A DNA stretch of 64,000 bases from an uncultured Eubacteriales bacterium (GTDB lineage: Bacteria > Bacillota > Clostridia > Christensenellales > Aristaeellaceae): NCBI GenBank assembly GCA_902793605.1, contig CADBEB010000009.1, positions 1 through 64,000 on the forward strand, given 5' to 3'. A program made the position numbers and the translations under genes. Of this stretch, positions 1-9,598 are shown piece by piece. Each line of letters begins with the position of its first letter. Position 1 is the stretch's first letter. The notes below the pieces were generated by a model. The model did no database searches. It was given only the letters and a program-made list of their open reading frames with translations, and was not told the DNA's origin.

Positions 1-56
1 ATACCACAATTCGCCCGCTGTATTTTGATTTTATTGATTTTCCAGCACTTTTATAT

Positions 57-90
57 GACAAAATCCGAGGCCTTAACCTCGGACTTTGTC
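57..90. repeat. Near-perfect 14-bp-arm inverted repeat
   Basis: The arms GACAAAATCCGAGG and CCTCGGACTTTGTC flank the spacer CCTTAA, with one mismatch. It sits just before a second, T-tailed hairpin at 101-132. The pair is probably the terminator region of a gene left of the window, or a small REP-like element. Nothing else in positions 1-246 looks coding. Confidence 0.55.
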
Positions 91-100
91 TACAGTCTGG

Positions 101-132
101 GCCCTGCTCTTCTGTGAGCAGGGCTTTTTTTG
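101..132 (+). terminator. Rho-independent terminator
   Basis: A 9-bp perfect stem (GCCCTGCTC / GAGCAGGGC) closes a TTCTGT loop and is followed by eight T residues. It ends transcription coming from left of the window, ahead of the PAP2 gene at 247. Confidence 0.8.
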
Positions 133-246
133 TTTTTGGCGAATCTTTGATATGGTGGGTTATGGCTCTGCCTTTTGAGATAATTTACTGTCAAACAATC
201 GGGAATCAAATTGCAGCAAAACACAAAGAAAGGATTTTGAAACGAA

Positions 247-1191
247 ATGGACATCGATATTCTCCTTGCTCTACAGCAGTTCAGGAATGGGATCGGCGGA
301 AGTCTGGCTGAGTTCCTGTCCAAAATGACTTTCTTCGGGGAACTTACTGTAATTCCTGTTCTCCTGGCAATCGTATACTGGTGTATCAGTAAAAAATACG
401 GAACATACCTGATGATTGGCTGGGGCGGAAACCGGCTGATCAACGGTGGCCTGAAGGTGACAGCCTGTGCCTACCGTCCATGGATCAGGGATGCGCGTAT
501 CATCCCCTATGGAAATTCCATGGAAACAGCCACCGGGTATTCTTTTCCAAGCGGCCATTCCATGAACGCGGCCACTGTATTCGGAGGCGGCGTTGTGAGA
601 AAGGATGTTCCCCGATCCCTGCGGATTGTTCTGGCAATCATTGTGCTTCTGATCGCGTTCAGCCGGATCTATCTGGGCGTCCATACGCCGCAGGATATCC
701 TGGTGGGTATGGCGGCCGGCCTGGTCATGATGTGGGCAACTGTCAGACTGATGCGGTGGGTTGAAACTCATCCGGGGAAAGACTGGATTGTGGCATGTAT
801 CGGCATCGGACTGGCCGCTGCCATCGCCGTATATGCGGCGCTTAAACCATATCCCGCGGATTACAACGCAGAGGGGAAACTGCTGGTTGACGGCGCAAAA
901 ATGGCAAATGATACCTATAAAGGAGTGGGATGGTGTTCCGGCATTTTATTGGGTTGGATCCTTGAAAGGCGTTTTGTGGGATTCTCAACCGAGGTTCCCA
1001 TGATCCGGAGACTGACACGCCTTGTAACGGGCGTTCTCAGTTACTATGCCGTCAACCTGATCCTGTGTTCCCAGATCAAAAACTGGATCGGCGGTCCGGC
1101 CGGAATCATTCTCTCCTGTTTTGTTCAGATGTTTTATATTGCGTTCCTCTATCCGTTATGTCTTAAATATACAGAGAAGCCGGATCCGTGA
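247..1191 (+). CDS. PAP2-family membrane phosphatase
   Basis: This 314-residue integral membrane protein has about eight hydrophobic segments and all three signatures of the type-2 phosphatidic acid phosphatase family. They are K70-x6-R77-P78, PSGH at 101-104, and S139-R140-x5-H146-x3-D150. Such enzymes remove phosphate from membrane lipid phosphates (undecaprenyl pyrophosphate, phosphatidic acid and similar); the substrate cannot be read from sequence. An AAAGGA-type ribosome site lies about 11 bases before the ATG. It stands alone between a terminator (101-132) and a 317-base gap. A second PAP2 protein at 42471 has lost the key His of the middle motif, so this copy is the better candidate for an active enzyme. 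Confidence 0.88.
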   Translation: MDIDILLALQQFRNGIGGSLAEFLSKMTFFGELTVIPVLLAIVYWCISKKYGTYLMIGWGGNRLINGGLKVTACAYRPWIRDARIIPYGNSMETATGYSFPSGHSMNAATVFGGGVVRKDVPRSLRIVLAIIVLLIAFSRIYLGVHTPQDILVGMAAGLVMMWATVRLMRWVETHPGKDWIVACIGIGLAAAIAVYAALKPYPADYNAEGKLLVDGAKMANDTYKGVGWCSGILLGWILERRFVGFSTEVPMIRRLTRLVTGVLSYYAVNLILCSQIKNWIGGPAGIILSCFVQMFYIAFLYPLCLKYTEKPDP

Positions 1192-1508
1192 AATGGAATT
1201 GCTGCTGTAACTTTGAAATTGCGTGTTGTTTGCAATTCTGTGATTTTTTTGCTTTGAGTAAATACTATTTCATTTGTATTGACTTAAGCAAGGCAGGGAA
1301 ATAAATATAGTAAGAACATTGTTTGAAGAACCATCCGAAGAAATAATTGATGTGCCCGCAGAACAGTAAGCCTACAAAACAAAAAAAGCAGAATAACTTC
1401 TGCCATCCGTAGAATTGTTCCCGTATAGACATATGACTGCCGGATAGCAGCCATGGAAATGGAAGAAGAAAGATACTGAGAGAAAGAAACTGAAAGGAAG
1501 ATACAGAA
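1192..1508. other. Intergenic region, possible promoter
   Basis: No gene is visible. A possible sigma-A promoter for the lipoprotein at 1509 is TTGACT (1279-1284), 17 bases, TAAATA (1302-1307). An AAAGGAAG ribosome site is present at 1493-1500. Confidence 0.4.
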
Positions 1509-1899
1509 ATGAAAAAAGCTGATTGCACTGGTTCTGGTCCTCGTAACGGCGCTGGCCATTTTCTCCTCCTGTGCCAAGAAGGAAGAACCCAAAGAAGAAA
1601 CCGCAAAGATGAGCATCACCATCATCAACAAGACCGGTGAAACCGCCAAGGACATTACCCTGAAGGAACAAAAAGCCGCCAGGCCACAAACCTGGGGACA
1701 GGGCGAACTGGCCAACGAACAGGAGGTCACCATCACCGTTGATACCGTAGTGGAAAACGGCGCTCCTTTCATTAACTTCTCCTATGCGCTGGAGAACGGC
1801 AACAACATCCAGACCTCCATCATGACCAAGGGCGACAAGGTCATCACCCTGACGATTGGCGAAGATGGCAGCCCTGCTACTGATATTGCCGAAAAGTAA
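1509..1899 (+). CDS. Small lipoprotein, apparent +1 frameshift near start
   Basis: An ATG at 1509 with a well-placed AAAGGAAG site opens onto a run of six A. Read with one A fewer, the following codons give a textbook lipoprotein signal (KKLIALVLVLVTALAIFSSC), then a charged linker and a beta-rich domain of about 95 residues. As written, the ATG is out of frame with this product and the lipoprotein frame has a TGA at 1510-1512. The only in-frame ATG is 1609, after the signal. The simplest readings are a real frameshift, a sequence error in the A-run, or slippage during expression. The function of the mature domain is not recognised. A terminator follows at 1919-1947. Confidence 0.6.
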
Positions 1900-1918
1900 T
1901 CGAAAAGCCTTTTCAAAT

Positions 1919-1947
1919 CCGGTCTCATTCATTGAGTCCGGTTTTTC
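1919..1947 (+). terminator. Rho-independent terminator
   Basis: Stem CCGGTCTCA / TGAGTCCGG (one T-T mismatch), loop TTCAT, then a T-rich tail. It lies 20 bases after the lipoprotein stop codon. Confidence 0.7.
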
Positions 1948-2214
1948 TTTTGTCGCTGCAGCAGGCCGGAAAGCGGCTGTACGGCAGCCTTCAGCTTTAC
2001 AAACAGCCGGATCATCGAGACGGATTATTTCGGTTTCCTGCTGAGCCATGCCACCGGTGAAAATATTTCTGAAAATTCCCTGAAGATATGCTATCATTGA
2101 AGCTGGAATCCTGCCCGGGCTTCAGTGAAAAACTCTCAGCTGAATGAACTGACAACAAATCGGGTTTTTGAGGAATACAGTCATACGCAAAAAAGGCAAA
2201 GAAAAAGGAGCTGT

Positions 2215-3258
2215 GTGAGAAAGCTCACCTGCATCCTGCTGGCAGTGCTTTTGCTGCCGGTTATTTCCATGGCAGAGGAGGATCATATAATGCGCGAAAT
2301 ATCGGTAACCGATGTCGGCCCCGTCTGTATCGGACAGACCGAGAATGCCGAAGCTGCTACCGGCTGTACGGTTTTCATTGCACCGGAGGGTATGCGCGCC
2401 GGGCTGGATGTACGGGGCGGCGGACCCGCCAGCCGGGAAAGTCAGCTGCTCAACCCTCTGATGGCTGCCCGGCAGATTCACGCCATTGTGCTGGCCGGCG
2501 GCAGCGCTTATGGTTTAGGCGCCGCGAACGGCGTGATGCAGTATCTGGAGGAACACGGGATCGGCTATGATACCGGTTACGCCCTGGTGCCTTTGGTATC
2601 CCAATCTGATATTTATGATCTGTCCGTGGGTGATTCTTCTGTCCGCCCCGATGCGGCAATGGGCTACGAAGCTGCCCGGCTGGCTATGGAAGCCCCTAAT
2701 TACCGGGATGGAAATTATGGCGCCGGCTGCGGCGCGACTGTGGGCAAATTTGCCGGAATGGACTTCTGCATGAAGTCCGGTATCGGCAGCTATGCGGTCC
2801 GGATCGGCGAACTGAAAATCGGAGCAATCGTGGTTGTGAATGCTCTTGGAGATGTTTATGACTGGCGGACCGGAAAACAGATTGCCGGTATGCTGAACGA
2901 GGAAAAGACCGGCCTGCGTTCCACGCTGGAGTATATGCGCGGCAGTTGTGCGGTCATGGAGAATAAGTTCACGGGCAACACGACCATTTGTACCGTTTTC
3001 ACGAATGCCTGCTTCGATAAGGCGCAGCTTTGTAAGATCGCCGGGATGGCTCACGACGGATATGCCCGTTCCATCAACCCTGTACACACATCCGCCGACG
3101 GTGACAGTATTTACGCCGTATCCATCGGGAGTATTGAAGCAGATCAGGACCTGGTCGGAGCGCTGGCCGCGGAAGTAGTCAGCGAGGCTATTACACGGGC
3201 TGTGATCAACGCTGACGGCGCATATGGATATCCTGCCGTACATGATCTTCAGCCATGA
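2215..3258 (+). CDS. P1-family (S58) aminopeptidase/esterase, DmpA-like
   Basis: The body matches the P1 family (DmpA / L-aminopeptidase D-amidase). It starts REISVTDVGPVCIGQTENAE, has a Gly-rich GGSAYGLGAANGVM segment, and carries GNTTICTVFTNA followed by AHDGYARSINPVHTSADGD. In this family the chain cleaves itself before the first Thr/Ser of GN(T/S)T, and that residue becomes the N-terminal nucleophile. Two starts are credible in the same frame. GTG 2215 has AAGGAG only 4 bases upstream and adds a convincing Sec signal peptide (LTCILLAVLLLPVISMA). ATG 2290 has GAGGAGG about 8 bases upstream and gives the usual cytoplasmic form. I chose 2215 because a signal peptide is unlikely by chance, but secretion is an inference. 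No operon partner is evident. Confidence 0.8.
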   Translation: MRKLTCILLAVLLLPVISMAEEDHIMREISVTDVGPVCIGQTENAEAATGCTVFIAPEGMRAGLDVRGGGPASRESQLLNPLMAARQIHAIVLAGGSAYGLGAANGVMQYLEEHGIGYDTGYALVPLVSQSDIYDLSVGDSSVRPDAAMGYEAARLAMEAPNYRDGNYGAGCGATVGKFAGMDFCMKSGIGSYAVRIGELKIGAIVVVNALGDVYDWRTGKQIAGMLNEEKTGLRSTLEYMRGSCAVMENKFTGNTTICTVFTNACFDKAQLCKIAGMAHDGYARSINPVHTSADGDSIYAVSIGSIEADQDLVGALAAEVVSEAITRAVINADGAYGYPAVHDLQP

Positions 3259-3550
3259 AGTGAAGCGTCCGTTCAACAAGCGCAGCTATGAGCACACAGA
3301 TTTCAACCAGACAGGCAGAGGATGAAACGGGATACTTTTCCGGATCTGGTATAATTCTGGCGGAACAGAATCAATGCATCGCCTAAATACTGTTATAGCT
3401 GATTGGTCACGGTATTTTCTGGATTGTGCAGGGGGCAGCATGAAAACTATTAGACCATTTGGGACTTCCGAACCACATACCTGACGTAAGATTCTCTTGA
3501 ACTGACATATCCCGGCAGCGGATCTTCTCCGCTGCCGGGAATCGTTCTGT
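3259..3550. other. Intergenic region without a recognised gene
   Basis: Only isolated signals are seen: a TATAAT-like box near 3349 without a good -35, and the hairpin at 3510-3540. I see no ribosome site with a plausible frame. Confidence 0.4.
3510..3540 (-). terminator. Strong hairpin, probable terminator
   Basis: A 13-bp perfect stem (TCCCGGCAGCGGA / TCCGCTGCCGGGA) with a five-base loop lies 10 bases past the stop of the AraC gene (minus strand). The T-tail is poor, so termination efficiency is uncertain. Confidence 0.55.
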
Positions 3551-4381
3551 TCAGGCTTTCTTCAACGGAACCCAGATATACACTGTCATGTCCTGCGATC
3601 CTTCTTCCGGTGGCAGGTAGACCTCGATATCATACTCGCCTGCCAGCGTATAGCCTTTCAGAGCCGGAAGCCATTCCGACCAGATCTTCGTGTTGGTATC
3701 CTGGAGCATGCTGATCGTGCAGGGGAACTGTGCCCAGCAGCTTCCGGGAATCACCCGGGTACCGCAGCCTTCCGGGATATCCTCCCAAGGGAAGTAGAGA
3801 TCCGCAATCCAATAGTCAAAACCCTTCCCCTTCATGTCGATGCAGACACCGAAAGTCCCTTTGATCGGGCGATCCTCACCCTGCGCCATCCATTCGTTCC
3901 AGAACTTCGGAATTTCCTGATAGCTGGTATCCGTGTTGAACGATCTTTTGGTTCCGACGATCGTGAACGGAGCCTTCTCCACAATACGATAATCCATCAT
4001 GTTTCCACCCTCCAGTGTGATCTTGATATGCAGCGGAGCGAGTGACCGGAGCAGCGCTCCCGGTTCCTTTGCCCGGGAAGGTGTGATCCCGTGAAAACGC
4101 TGGAACGTTTTTGCAAAGCTGTCCGGGGAATCGTAGCCATACCGGATCGCGGCATCGATCACCTTCGTGCCGGCCCGTGCCAGTTCCTGAGCGGCCAGCG
4201 TCATCCTGCGCGCACGGATGTATTCGCCGACCGTCAGCCCGCACAGGGCGCCGAAGATCCGCTGGTAGTAGAACGGCGACAGCGCCGCCTTCCCGGCGAT
4301 CGCTTCGATATCCAGTTCATCCGCCATGTGCTCTTCCATATAATCAATGGATTCCTGGAACCCTTCGATCCAGCTCTGCAT
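3551..4381 (-). CDS. AraC-family regulator with GyrI-like effector domain
   Basis: This 276-residue protein carries two AraC helix-turn-helix units in the first ~105 residues. The first has LDIEAIAGKAALSPFYYQRIF and the second has VIDAAIRYGYDSPDSFAKTF ending in FHGITPSRAK. A GyrI-like/AraC effector-binding domain (~110-276) follows, starting near MDYRIVEKAPFTIVG and ending VYIWVPLKKA. This Rob/SoxS-like arrangement usually binds a small hydrophobic or cationic ligand and controls drug or stress genes. The ligand and targets here are unknown. A GGGAGGG site precedes the ATG. The gene stands alone, with a repeat-hairpin upstream and the GH1 gene further up on the same strand. Confidence 0.87.
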   Translation of the reverse strand: MQSWIEGFQESIDYMEEHMADELDIEAIAGKAALSPFYYQRIFGALCGLTVGEYIRARRMTLAAQELARAGTKVIDAAIRYGYDSPDSFAKTFQRFHGITPSRAKEPGALLRSLAPLHIKITLEGGNMMDYRIVEKAPFTIVGTKRSFNTDTSYQEIPKFWNEWMAQGEDRPIKGTFGVCIDMKGKGFDYWIADLYFPWEDIPEGCGTRVIPGSCWAQFPCTISMLQDTNTKIWSEWLPALKGYTLAGEYDIEVYLPPEEGSQDMTVYIWVPLKKA

Positions 4382-4470
4382 CTTCTTCCCTCCCCTCGCT
4401 GCATGACCAGTATACCGGAGGTATCGGGTGCTTACCCGACTTTTTCTGCACTTTTTGTCCGGAATACAAG

Positions 4471-4505
4471 AGGACAGTCCCCAGCACAGGGACGGTCCTT
4501 TTGTG
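4471..4505. repeat. GGGACGGTCC hairpin element, copy 1
   Basis: The arms AGGACAGTCCC and GGGACGGTCCT (one mismatch) flank a short loop and end in TTTTGTG. The same arm recurs at 10349-10359 and, alone, at 13236-13248. It lies beyond the 3' end of the GH1 gene and can act as its terminator. Confidence 0.65.
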
Positions 4506-4549
4506 TTCGTATGTTTCCTGTATTCTCAGTTTCGCCTTCCGGTGGCGGG

Positions 4550-5908
4550 TCACAGGTTCTCCCCGTTCGTCCGGATCGTTTCGGCATACCAGGTCAGGCT
4601 GTCCTTCGGGGTGCGCTCCCCGGTCGCGTAGTCGACATAAACCAGGCCAAAGCGCTCCGTGTAGCCCTTGGCCCACTCAAAGTTGTCCAGCAGGCTCCAG
4701 CAGAAATAGCCGCGGATATCCGCGCCGTCCTCGCTCGCCCGGCGCAGTTCCCTGATATAGCGGTGCAGGTAGTCGATCCGGCTCGGATCATGCACTTTGC
4801 CGTCCAGCATCACGCGGTCATGGCAGCTCATACCGTTCTCGGAGATCATGAAGGGCAACCGGTACCGCTCCCAGAGGAAGCGCGGTCCCCAGTACAGCGC
4901 CCGGGGCGTGATCGGCCAGCCGAAGGCCGTCCTTGGATGTCCCTTGGGATAGGGTACGGTTTCGTAGCCGTCCGCGTTGTCTGCAGCGCGGACCTCTTCG
5001 CCCTCGTAGATATTCTGGGTATAGAAATCCAGCTTCTGGCATATGACTTTCAGATCCTCCTGCCAGCCTTCCGGCAGGTATTGCCCGTAATATTTCAGCC
5101 CGTCCTCCGGATACCGGCCAAGAATCGCGGGATCGCTCAGCCAGGCAACGGAGAAGGCCGGCGTCCTGTCCTTTGTGGCGAAATAAGCCTTCCGCGCGGC
5201 TTCCACGTCCGCCGGATTGCTCTCGTCGTACGGAATCGCCGGCCCGCCGCAGGGGGCGTAACCGATGTGGACGTCCTTCACCTTTTCCCGGAGCACCTGG
5301 CAGGCGCGGCCGTGGCTCTTCAGCAGATTGTGGCAGATGAGCACCTGGTCGCGCACGCTGAGCTTCAGCCCCGGCGCGTGGACGCCGGCCGCGTAGCCCA
5401 ACCCGACGATGCACTGCGGCTCGTTGATCGTAATGAAGTCCTTCACCCGGTCGCCGAAGCGCTCCGCCAGCACCCCGGTATACTCCGCGAACCAATCCGG
5501 CATCTGCTCGTTCAGCCATCCGCCCTTCCGCTGCAGACAGGCCGGCAGGTCCCAGTGATAGATCGTCAGCCAGGGACGGATGCCATGTTCCAGCAGGCAA
5601 TCGATCAGGCGGCTGTAGAAGGCAACGCCCGCCTCGTTCACCTTTCCCGTTCCCTCCGGCAGGATCCGCGGCCAGGAAACGGAAAACCGGTAGTTCCGGA
5701 TCCCGTGTGCGGTCATCAGCTCCACGTCTTCCCGGTACCGGTGGTAGTGATCGCAGGCGATCTTCCCGTCCGATTTGTCGAAGATCTTCTCCGGCTGTTC
5801 GCAGAATTCGTCCCAGATGCTCAGACTCTTGCCATCCTCATCCCACGCGCCTTCAATCTGGAAAGAGGCGGTCGCTGCGCCCCAGATAAAGTCTTTCGGA
5901 AAACCCAT
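4550..5908 (-). CDS. GH1 beta-glucosidase / 6-phospho-beta-glucosidase
   Basis: At 452 residues this is full length for glycoside hydrolase family 1. It begins FPKDFIWGAATASFQIEG, has the acid/base Glu163 in INEP (161-164) and the nucleophile Glu357 in ISENG (355-359). It should hydrolyse terminal beta-glucosides (cello-oligosaccharides or aryl glucosides) by a retaining mechanism. No signal peptide is present, so it acts in the cytoplasm on imported sugars. An AGGAG site lies 8 bases before the ATG. The typA terminator at 5963-5990 lies just upstream, so expression is probably independent. No PTS gene is next to it, which slightly favours the unphosphorylated substrate. Confidence 0.92.
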   Translation of the reverse strand: MGFPKDFIWGAATASFQIEGAWDEDGKSLSIWDEFCEQPEKIFDKSDGKIACDHYHRYREDVELMTAHGIRNYRFSVSWPRILPEGTGKVNEAGVAFYSRLIDCLLEHGIRPWLTIYHWDLPACLQRKGGWLNEQMPDWFAEYTGVLAERFGDRVKDFITINEPQCIVGLGYAAGVHAPGLKLSVRDQVLICHNLLKSHGRACQVLREKVKDVHIGYAPCGGPAIPYDESNPADVEAARKAYFATKDRTPAFSVAWLSDPAILGRYPEDGLKYYGQYLPEGWQEDLKVICQKLDFYTQNIYEGEEVRAADNADGYETVPYPKGHPRTAFGWPITPRALYWGPRFLWERYRLPFMISENGMSCHDRVMLDGKVHDPSRIDYLHRYIRELRRASEDGADIRGYFCWSLLDNFEWAKGYTERFGLVYVDYATGERTPKDSLTWYAETIRTNGENL

Positions 5909-5962
5909 CGTATCATTCTCCTCTTCATATTTCTGTTCTCTTTATTCTATTCTCCCCGCATC

Positions 5963-5990
5963 AAAAAAAGCCCTGCTTTCGCGGGGCCTT
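5963..5990 (-). terminator. Terminator of typA
   Basis: Read on the minus strand it is GGCCCCGC, GAAA loop, GCAGGGCT, then seven T. It sits just after the typA stop codon and before the GH1 gene. Confidence 0.8.
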
Positions 5991-6003
5991 ATATTCTGAA
6001 ACT

Positions 6004-7830
6004 TCAGGCTTCTTCGCCTCTGCTGCGGGCCTTGGCGCGCAGGGAATGATCCAACTGACGCTTCCTCATCCGCAGGTGCTGGGGAGTGATCTCAAGCAGT
6101 TCGTCGTCGTCAATGAACTCCAGGCATTCCTCAAGCGTCAGGGGATGCACGGAAATCAGGCGCATCGCGTCTTCTGAAGCGGAAGCGTTGCGCATGTTGG
6201 TCACGTGCTTCTGTTTACACACGTTGACCACCAGGTCGCCCGGCCGGGCGTTCTGGCCGCAGATCTGGCCCATATAGACGTCTTCGCCCGCGCCGATGAA
6301 CAGCGTGCCGCGCTCCTGGGAGTAGAACAGGCCGTAACTGGTTGTCACGCCGGTCTCGAAGCAGATCAGCGCACCGGCGTTTCGGTGAGGAATATCGCCT
6401 TTCACGGGCTCGTAGCGTTCGAACACGGAGGACATGATGCCCTCGCCCCGCGTATCAGTCATGAACTCGCTCCGGTAGCCGAACAAGCCCCGGGAGGGCA
6501 CCAGGAACTCCAGGCGTACCCGGTCCATGCCGCTCATATGCTCCAGCGTACCACGGCGGCGACCGATCTTTTCGATGACCGCGCCGGCCGATGCCTGGGG
6601 CGTATCGACGATCAGGCGCTCCACGGGTTCACACTTGACCCCGTCGATCTCCTTGTAGATCACACGCGGCTTACTCACCGCGAACTCATACCCCTGCCGG
6701 CGCATGTTCTCGATCAGGATGGACAAGTGCAGCTCGCCCCGGCCGCAGACCTCGAAGGAGTCCGTCGTCTGAGTGTCGTTCACCCGCAGTGAAACGTCCG
6801 TCTGCAGTTCGCGCATCAGACGGGCCCGGAGGTGGCGGCTGGTCACATACTGGCCTTCCCGTCCGGCGAAGGGACTGTCGTTGACCGAGAAGGTCATCGT
6901 CACCGTCGGTTCGGAAATCTTGACAAAGGGCAGGCCCTCGATCTTTTCCGGATCACAGACCGTATCGCCGATGGAGATATCTTCCGCGCCGTACAGGGCG
7001 ACGATATCGCCCATGCCGACTTCCGACGCGTTCACCCGTTTCAGTCCGTCATACTGGAACAGGCCTCCCAGCCGCCAGACGGGGCTGGTCACGCCGGTCT
7101 CCAGGTTCGTATGAACCACGTTCATGCCTTCGGTGAAGGTTCCGCGAACTACGCGGCCCACGCCGATCCGGCCCACATACTCACTGTAGTCGATCGTGGA
7201 AATCAGTACCTGCGCCGGGCCTTCCGCGTCACCTTCCGGCGCCGGGATGTACTTCAGGATCGCGTCGAACAGAGGGCGGAGATCCGTCCCGGGCTGCTCG
7301 AGGTCCAGGGTCGCCGTTCCCTTCCGGGCGGAAACGTAGAGGATCGGGTTCTCGATCGTGCTCTCGTCTGCCTCCAGGTCAATCAGCAGGTCCAGAATCT
7401 CGTTGACTACCTCGTCACATCGGGCATCCGGCCGGTCCACCTTGTTGATGACGATCAGGACCTTCAGCTTCAGCTCCAGCGCCTTTTTCAGCACGAAGCG
7501 GGTCTGGGGCATCGGTCCCTCAAAGCTGTCGATCAGCAACAGTACGCCGTCCACCATCTTCAGCACACGCTCCACCTCGCCGCCGAAATCGGCGTGGCCG
7601 GGCGTATCGACGATGTTGATCTTGTGGTTCATGTAGTGGACCGCGGTGTTCTTGCTCAGGATCGTGATCCCGCGCTCGCGCTCCAGGTCGTTCGAGTCCA
7701 TCACGCGGTCCACGGTCTGCTGGTTCTCGCGGTAGACGCCGCCCTGCTTGAGCATCTGGTCCACCAGTGTGGTCTTGCCATGATCCACGTGCGCGATGAT
7801 TGCAATATTTCTTATATCTTCCCTAACCAT
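6004..7830 (-). CDS. typA: Translational GTPase TypA/BipA
   Basis: This 608-residue GTPase has G1 AHVDHGKTT (14-22), the RERGITI switch region, G3 [12 protein letters not shown] and G4 [11 protein letters not shown]-like domains follow, then the BipA-specific C-terminus ([20 protein letters not shown]). BipA binds ribosomes and supports 50S assembly and growth under stress or cold. Length and domain order match the family. Downstream lies a clear terminator. Upstream, prfC on the same strand ends only 2 bases before this ATG, so the two translational GTPases probably share an mRNA. Confidence 0.96.
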   Translation of the reverse strand: MVREDIRNIAIIAHVDHGKTTLVDQMLKQGGVYRENQQTVDRVMDSNDLERERGITILSKNTAVHYMNHKINIVDTPGHADFGGEVERVLKMVDGVLLLIDSFEGPMPQTRFVLKKALELKLKVLIVINKVDRPDARCDEVVNEILDLLIDLEADESTIENPILYVSARKGTATLDLEQPGTDLRPLFDAILKYIPAPEGDAEGPAQVLISTIDYSEYVGRIGVGRVVRGTFTEGMNVVHTNLETGVTSPVWRLGGLFQYDGLKRVNASEVGMGDIVALYGAEDISIGDTVCDPEKIEGLPFVKISEPTVTMTFSVNDSPFAGREGQYVTSRHLRARLMRELQTDVSLRVNDTQTTDSFEVCGRGELHLSILIENMRRQGYEFAVSKPRVIYKEIDGVKCEPVERLIVDTPQASAGAVIEKIGRRRGTLEHMSGMDRVRLEFLVPSRGLFGYRSEFMTDTRGEGIMSSVFERYEPVKGDIPHRNAGALICFETGVTTSYGLFYSQERGTLFIGAGEDVYMGQICGQNARPGDLVVNVCKQKHVTNMRNASASEDAMRLISVHPLTLEECLEFIDDDELLEITPQHLRMRKRQLDHSLRAKARSRGEEA

Positions 7831-7832
7831 AA

Positions 7833-9449
7833 TTACCTTTCCGCAGTCTCTGTCAGTTCAAGTCCTTCGTTGTTCTCACAGGCAAGCCGGATGCTCCAGT
7901 CGTTCTCAAACAGCAGCACGTCCCGCCCGCGGCTGTCCTTCGCCCGGCCGGATGTCGACGTCAGCTTCAGGTCCTCCACCGGCTTGGGTGTCTTCGCCAC
8001 CCACCGAACATGACGGAAGGGCATGCCTTCCATCACGATCTCCGTCTGGTATTCCGTTCGCAGCCGGTGCTCCAGCACTTCGAACTGCAGCACACCGACC
8101 ACGCCGACCATGAATTCCTCGCGGCCGGTTTCGGTGCGGATGAAGGTCTGGATCGCTCCTTCCTCTGCCAGCTGGCTGATGCCCTTCTGAAACTGCTTGC
8201 GCTTCATGCTGTCCAGCGGCCGGACCCGGTTGAAGAATTCCGGAGCGAACACAGGGATGTTCGCGTAGTGGATCTTTGGTCCGTCGGACAGCGTATCGCC
8301 CAGGCGGTAGATCCCGGGGTCAAACAGGCCGATGATGTCGCCGGCCCAGGCCTCCTCCACCGCTTCCCGCTCGTCCGCCATGAACTGCTGGGGCTGCTTC
8401 AGGGCCACCGTCTTGTTCGTTCCGGAATGCCAGACCTCCAAGCCCTTCTCGTAGGCGCCGGAAACGATCCGCATAAAGGCGAGCCGGTCCCGGTGTGCGG
8501 GGTTCATGTTGGCCTGGATCTTGAAGATAAACCCGGAGAAGTAGGGCTCCTCGGGAGTAATCATGCCTTCGTCGCTCTCGCGGGCCAGAGGCGGCGGCGT
8601 AAAGGAAAGAAACCGGTCAAGGAAGGGCTCCACGCCGAAGTTCGTCACCGCTGACCCGAAGAACATCGGGGTCAGTTCGCCTGCCCGGACCTTGTCCAGG
8701 TCAAAGGCGTCTCCCGCCTCGTCCAGCAGCTCGATCTCCTCTTTCAGCCGGTCGCGGTAGTGTTTTTCCAGCGCTGTATCGAGCGCCGGGTCGTCGATCG
8801 CGATATCAGTCTTCTCGACCATTTTCTTTCCGTGGTCCCCACCGGTGTAGAGTTCCACCGTTTTCGTATCCCGGTGGTAGACGCCCTGGAAATCGCCGTC
8901 CACGCCGATAGGCCAGTTGATCGGGCAGGACCGGATTCCCAGCACCTGCTCCAGCTCCTCCATCAGGGAGAAGGGATCCTTCGCCGCACGGTCCATCTTG
9001 TTCACAAACGTGAAGATCGGAATATTCCGCATCCGGCAGACCTTGAACAGCTTGATTGTCTGGGCTTCGACACCCTTGGCCGCGTCCAGCAGCATGACCG
9101 CCGCGTCCGCCGCGACCAGTACCCGGTAGGTGTCCTCAGAGAAGTCCTGGTGGCCGGGGGTGTCCAGGATGTTGATCCGGTATCCGTCGTAGATGAACTG
9201 CATCGCGGAGCTCGTCACTGAGATGCCGCGCTGCTTCTCGATCTCCATCCAGTCCGAGGTCGCATGCTTGTCGGTCTTCCGGGCCTTGACGCTGCCGGCG
9301 CTGCGGATTGCTCCGCCGTACAGGAGCAGCTTCTCCGTCAGGGTCGTCTTACCTGCGTCGGGATGGGAAATGATGGCAAACGTGCGCCGCTTCTCCACCT
9401 CTTCGTGCAGAAGTTCGCTGAATTCCCGTGAGTCTCTTGCAGGCAGCAT
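7833..9449 (-). CDS. prfC: Peptide chain release factor 3
   Basis: This 538-residue GTPase is close in size to RF3 of other bacteria. It has the P-loop SHPDAGKTT near residue 28, DTPGHQDFSEDTYR, and NKMDRAAKDPF with the RF3-type tail. RF3 recycles RF1/RF2 from the ribosome after termination. I place the start at the ATG at 9449 (MLPARDSREF) because GGGAGGA lies 5 bases upstream; an in-frame start at 9509 would add 20 unrelated residues. The typA gene follows after 2 bases, giving a probable two-gene operon. Confidence 0.95.
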   Translation of the reverse strand: MLPARDSREFSELLHEEVEKRRTFAIISHPDAGKTTLTEKLLLYGGAIRSAGSVKARKTDKHATSDWMEIEKQRGISVTSSAMQFIYDGYRINILDTPGHQDFSEDTYRVLVAADAAVMLLDAAKGVEAQTIKLFKVCRMRNIPIFTFVNKMDRAAKDPFSLMEELEQVLGIRSCPINWPIGVDGDFQGVYHRDTKTVELYTGGDHGKKMVEKTDIAIDDPALDTALEKHYRDRLKEEIELLDEAGDAFDLDKVRAGELTPMFFGSAVTNFGVEPFLDRFLSFTPPPLARESDEGMITPEEPYFSGFIFKIQANMNPAHRDRLAFMRIVSGAYEKGLEVWHSGTNKTVALKQPQQFMADEREAVEEAWAGDIIGLFDPGIYRLGDTLSDGPKIHYANIPVFAPEFFNRVRPLDSMKRKQFQKGISQLAEEGAIQTFIRTETGREEFMVGVVGVLQFEVLEHRLRTEYQTEIVMEGMPFRHVRWVAKTPKPVEDLKLTSTSGRAKDSRGRDVLLFENDWSIRLACENNEGLELTETAER

Positions 9450-9537
9450 GTCGTTCCTCCCGAACATGTTGAAAATCAGGCCTTTGCAGGTTTTCGGCCC
9501 GCTCGGCACAAAACAATGTATTTTATATCAGACAGCC

Positions 9538-9565
9538 TTGCATTGTCAAGGTTTTATGCTATACT
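9538..9565 (+). promoter_or_regulatory. Sigma-A promoter of pyrH
   Basis: TTGCAT (9538-9543), 16 bases, TATACT (9560-9565). It sits 33 bases ahead of the pyrH ATG, with AAAGGAG as ribosome site. Confidence 0.65.
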
Positions 9566-9598
9566 GAAGGGCAGGAAAACCCCTGAAAGGAGCACATT

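Noticed and set aside
1512..1518. A-AAA-AAG heptamer as a dnaX-type -1 frameshift site at the lipoprotein start
   Set aside because: The lipoprotein needs a +1 shift relative to the ATG; a -1 shift at this heptamer leads directly to AGC TGA.
4091..6049. A 652-residue plus-strand frame across the AraC and GH1 genes
   Set aside because: It spans two real minus-strand genes and their intergenic repeat, without family motifs.
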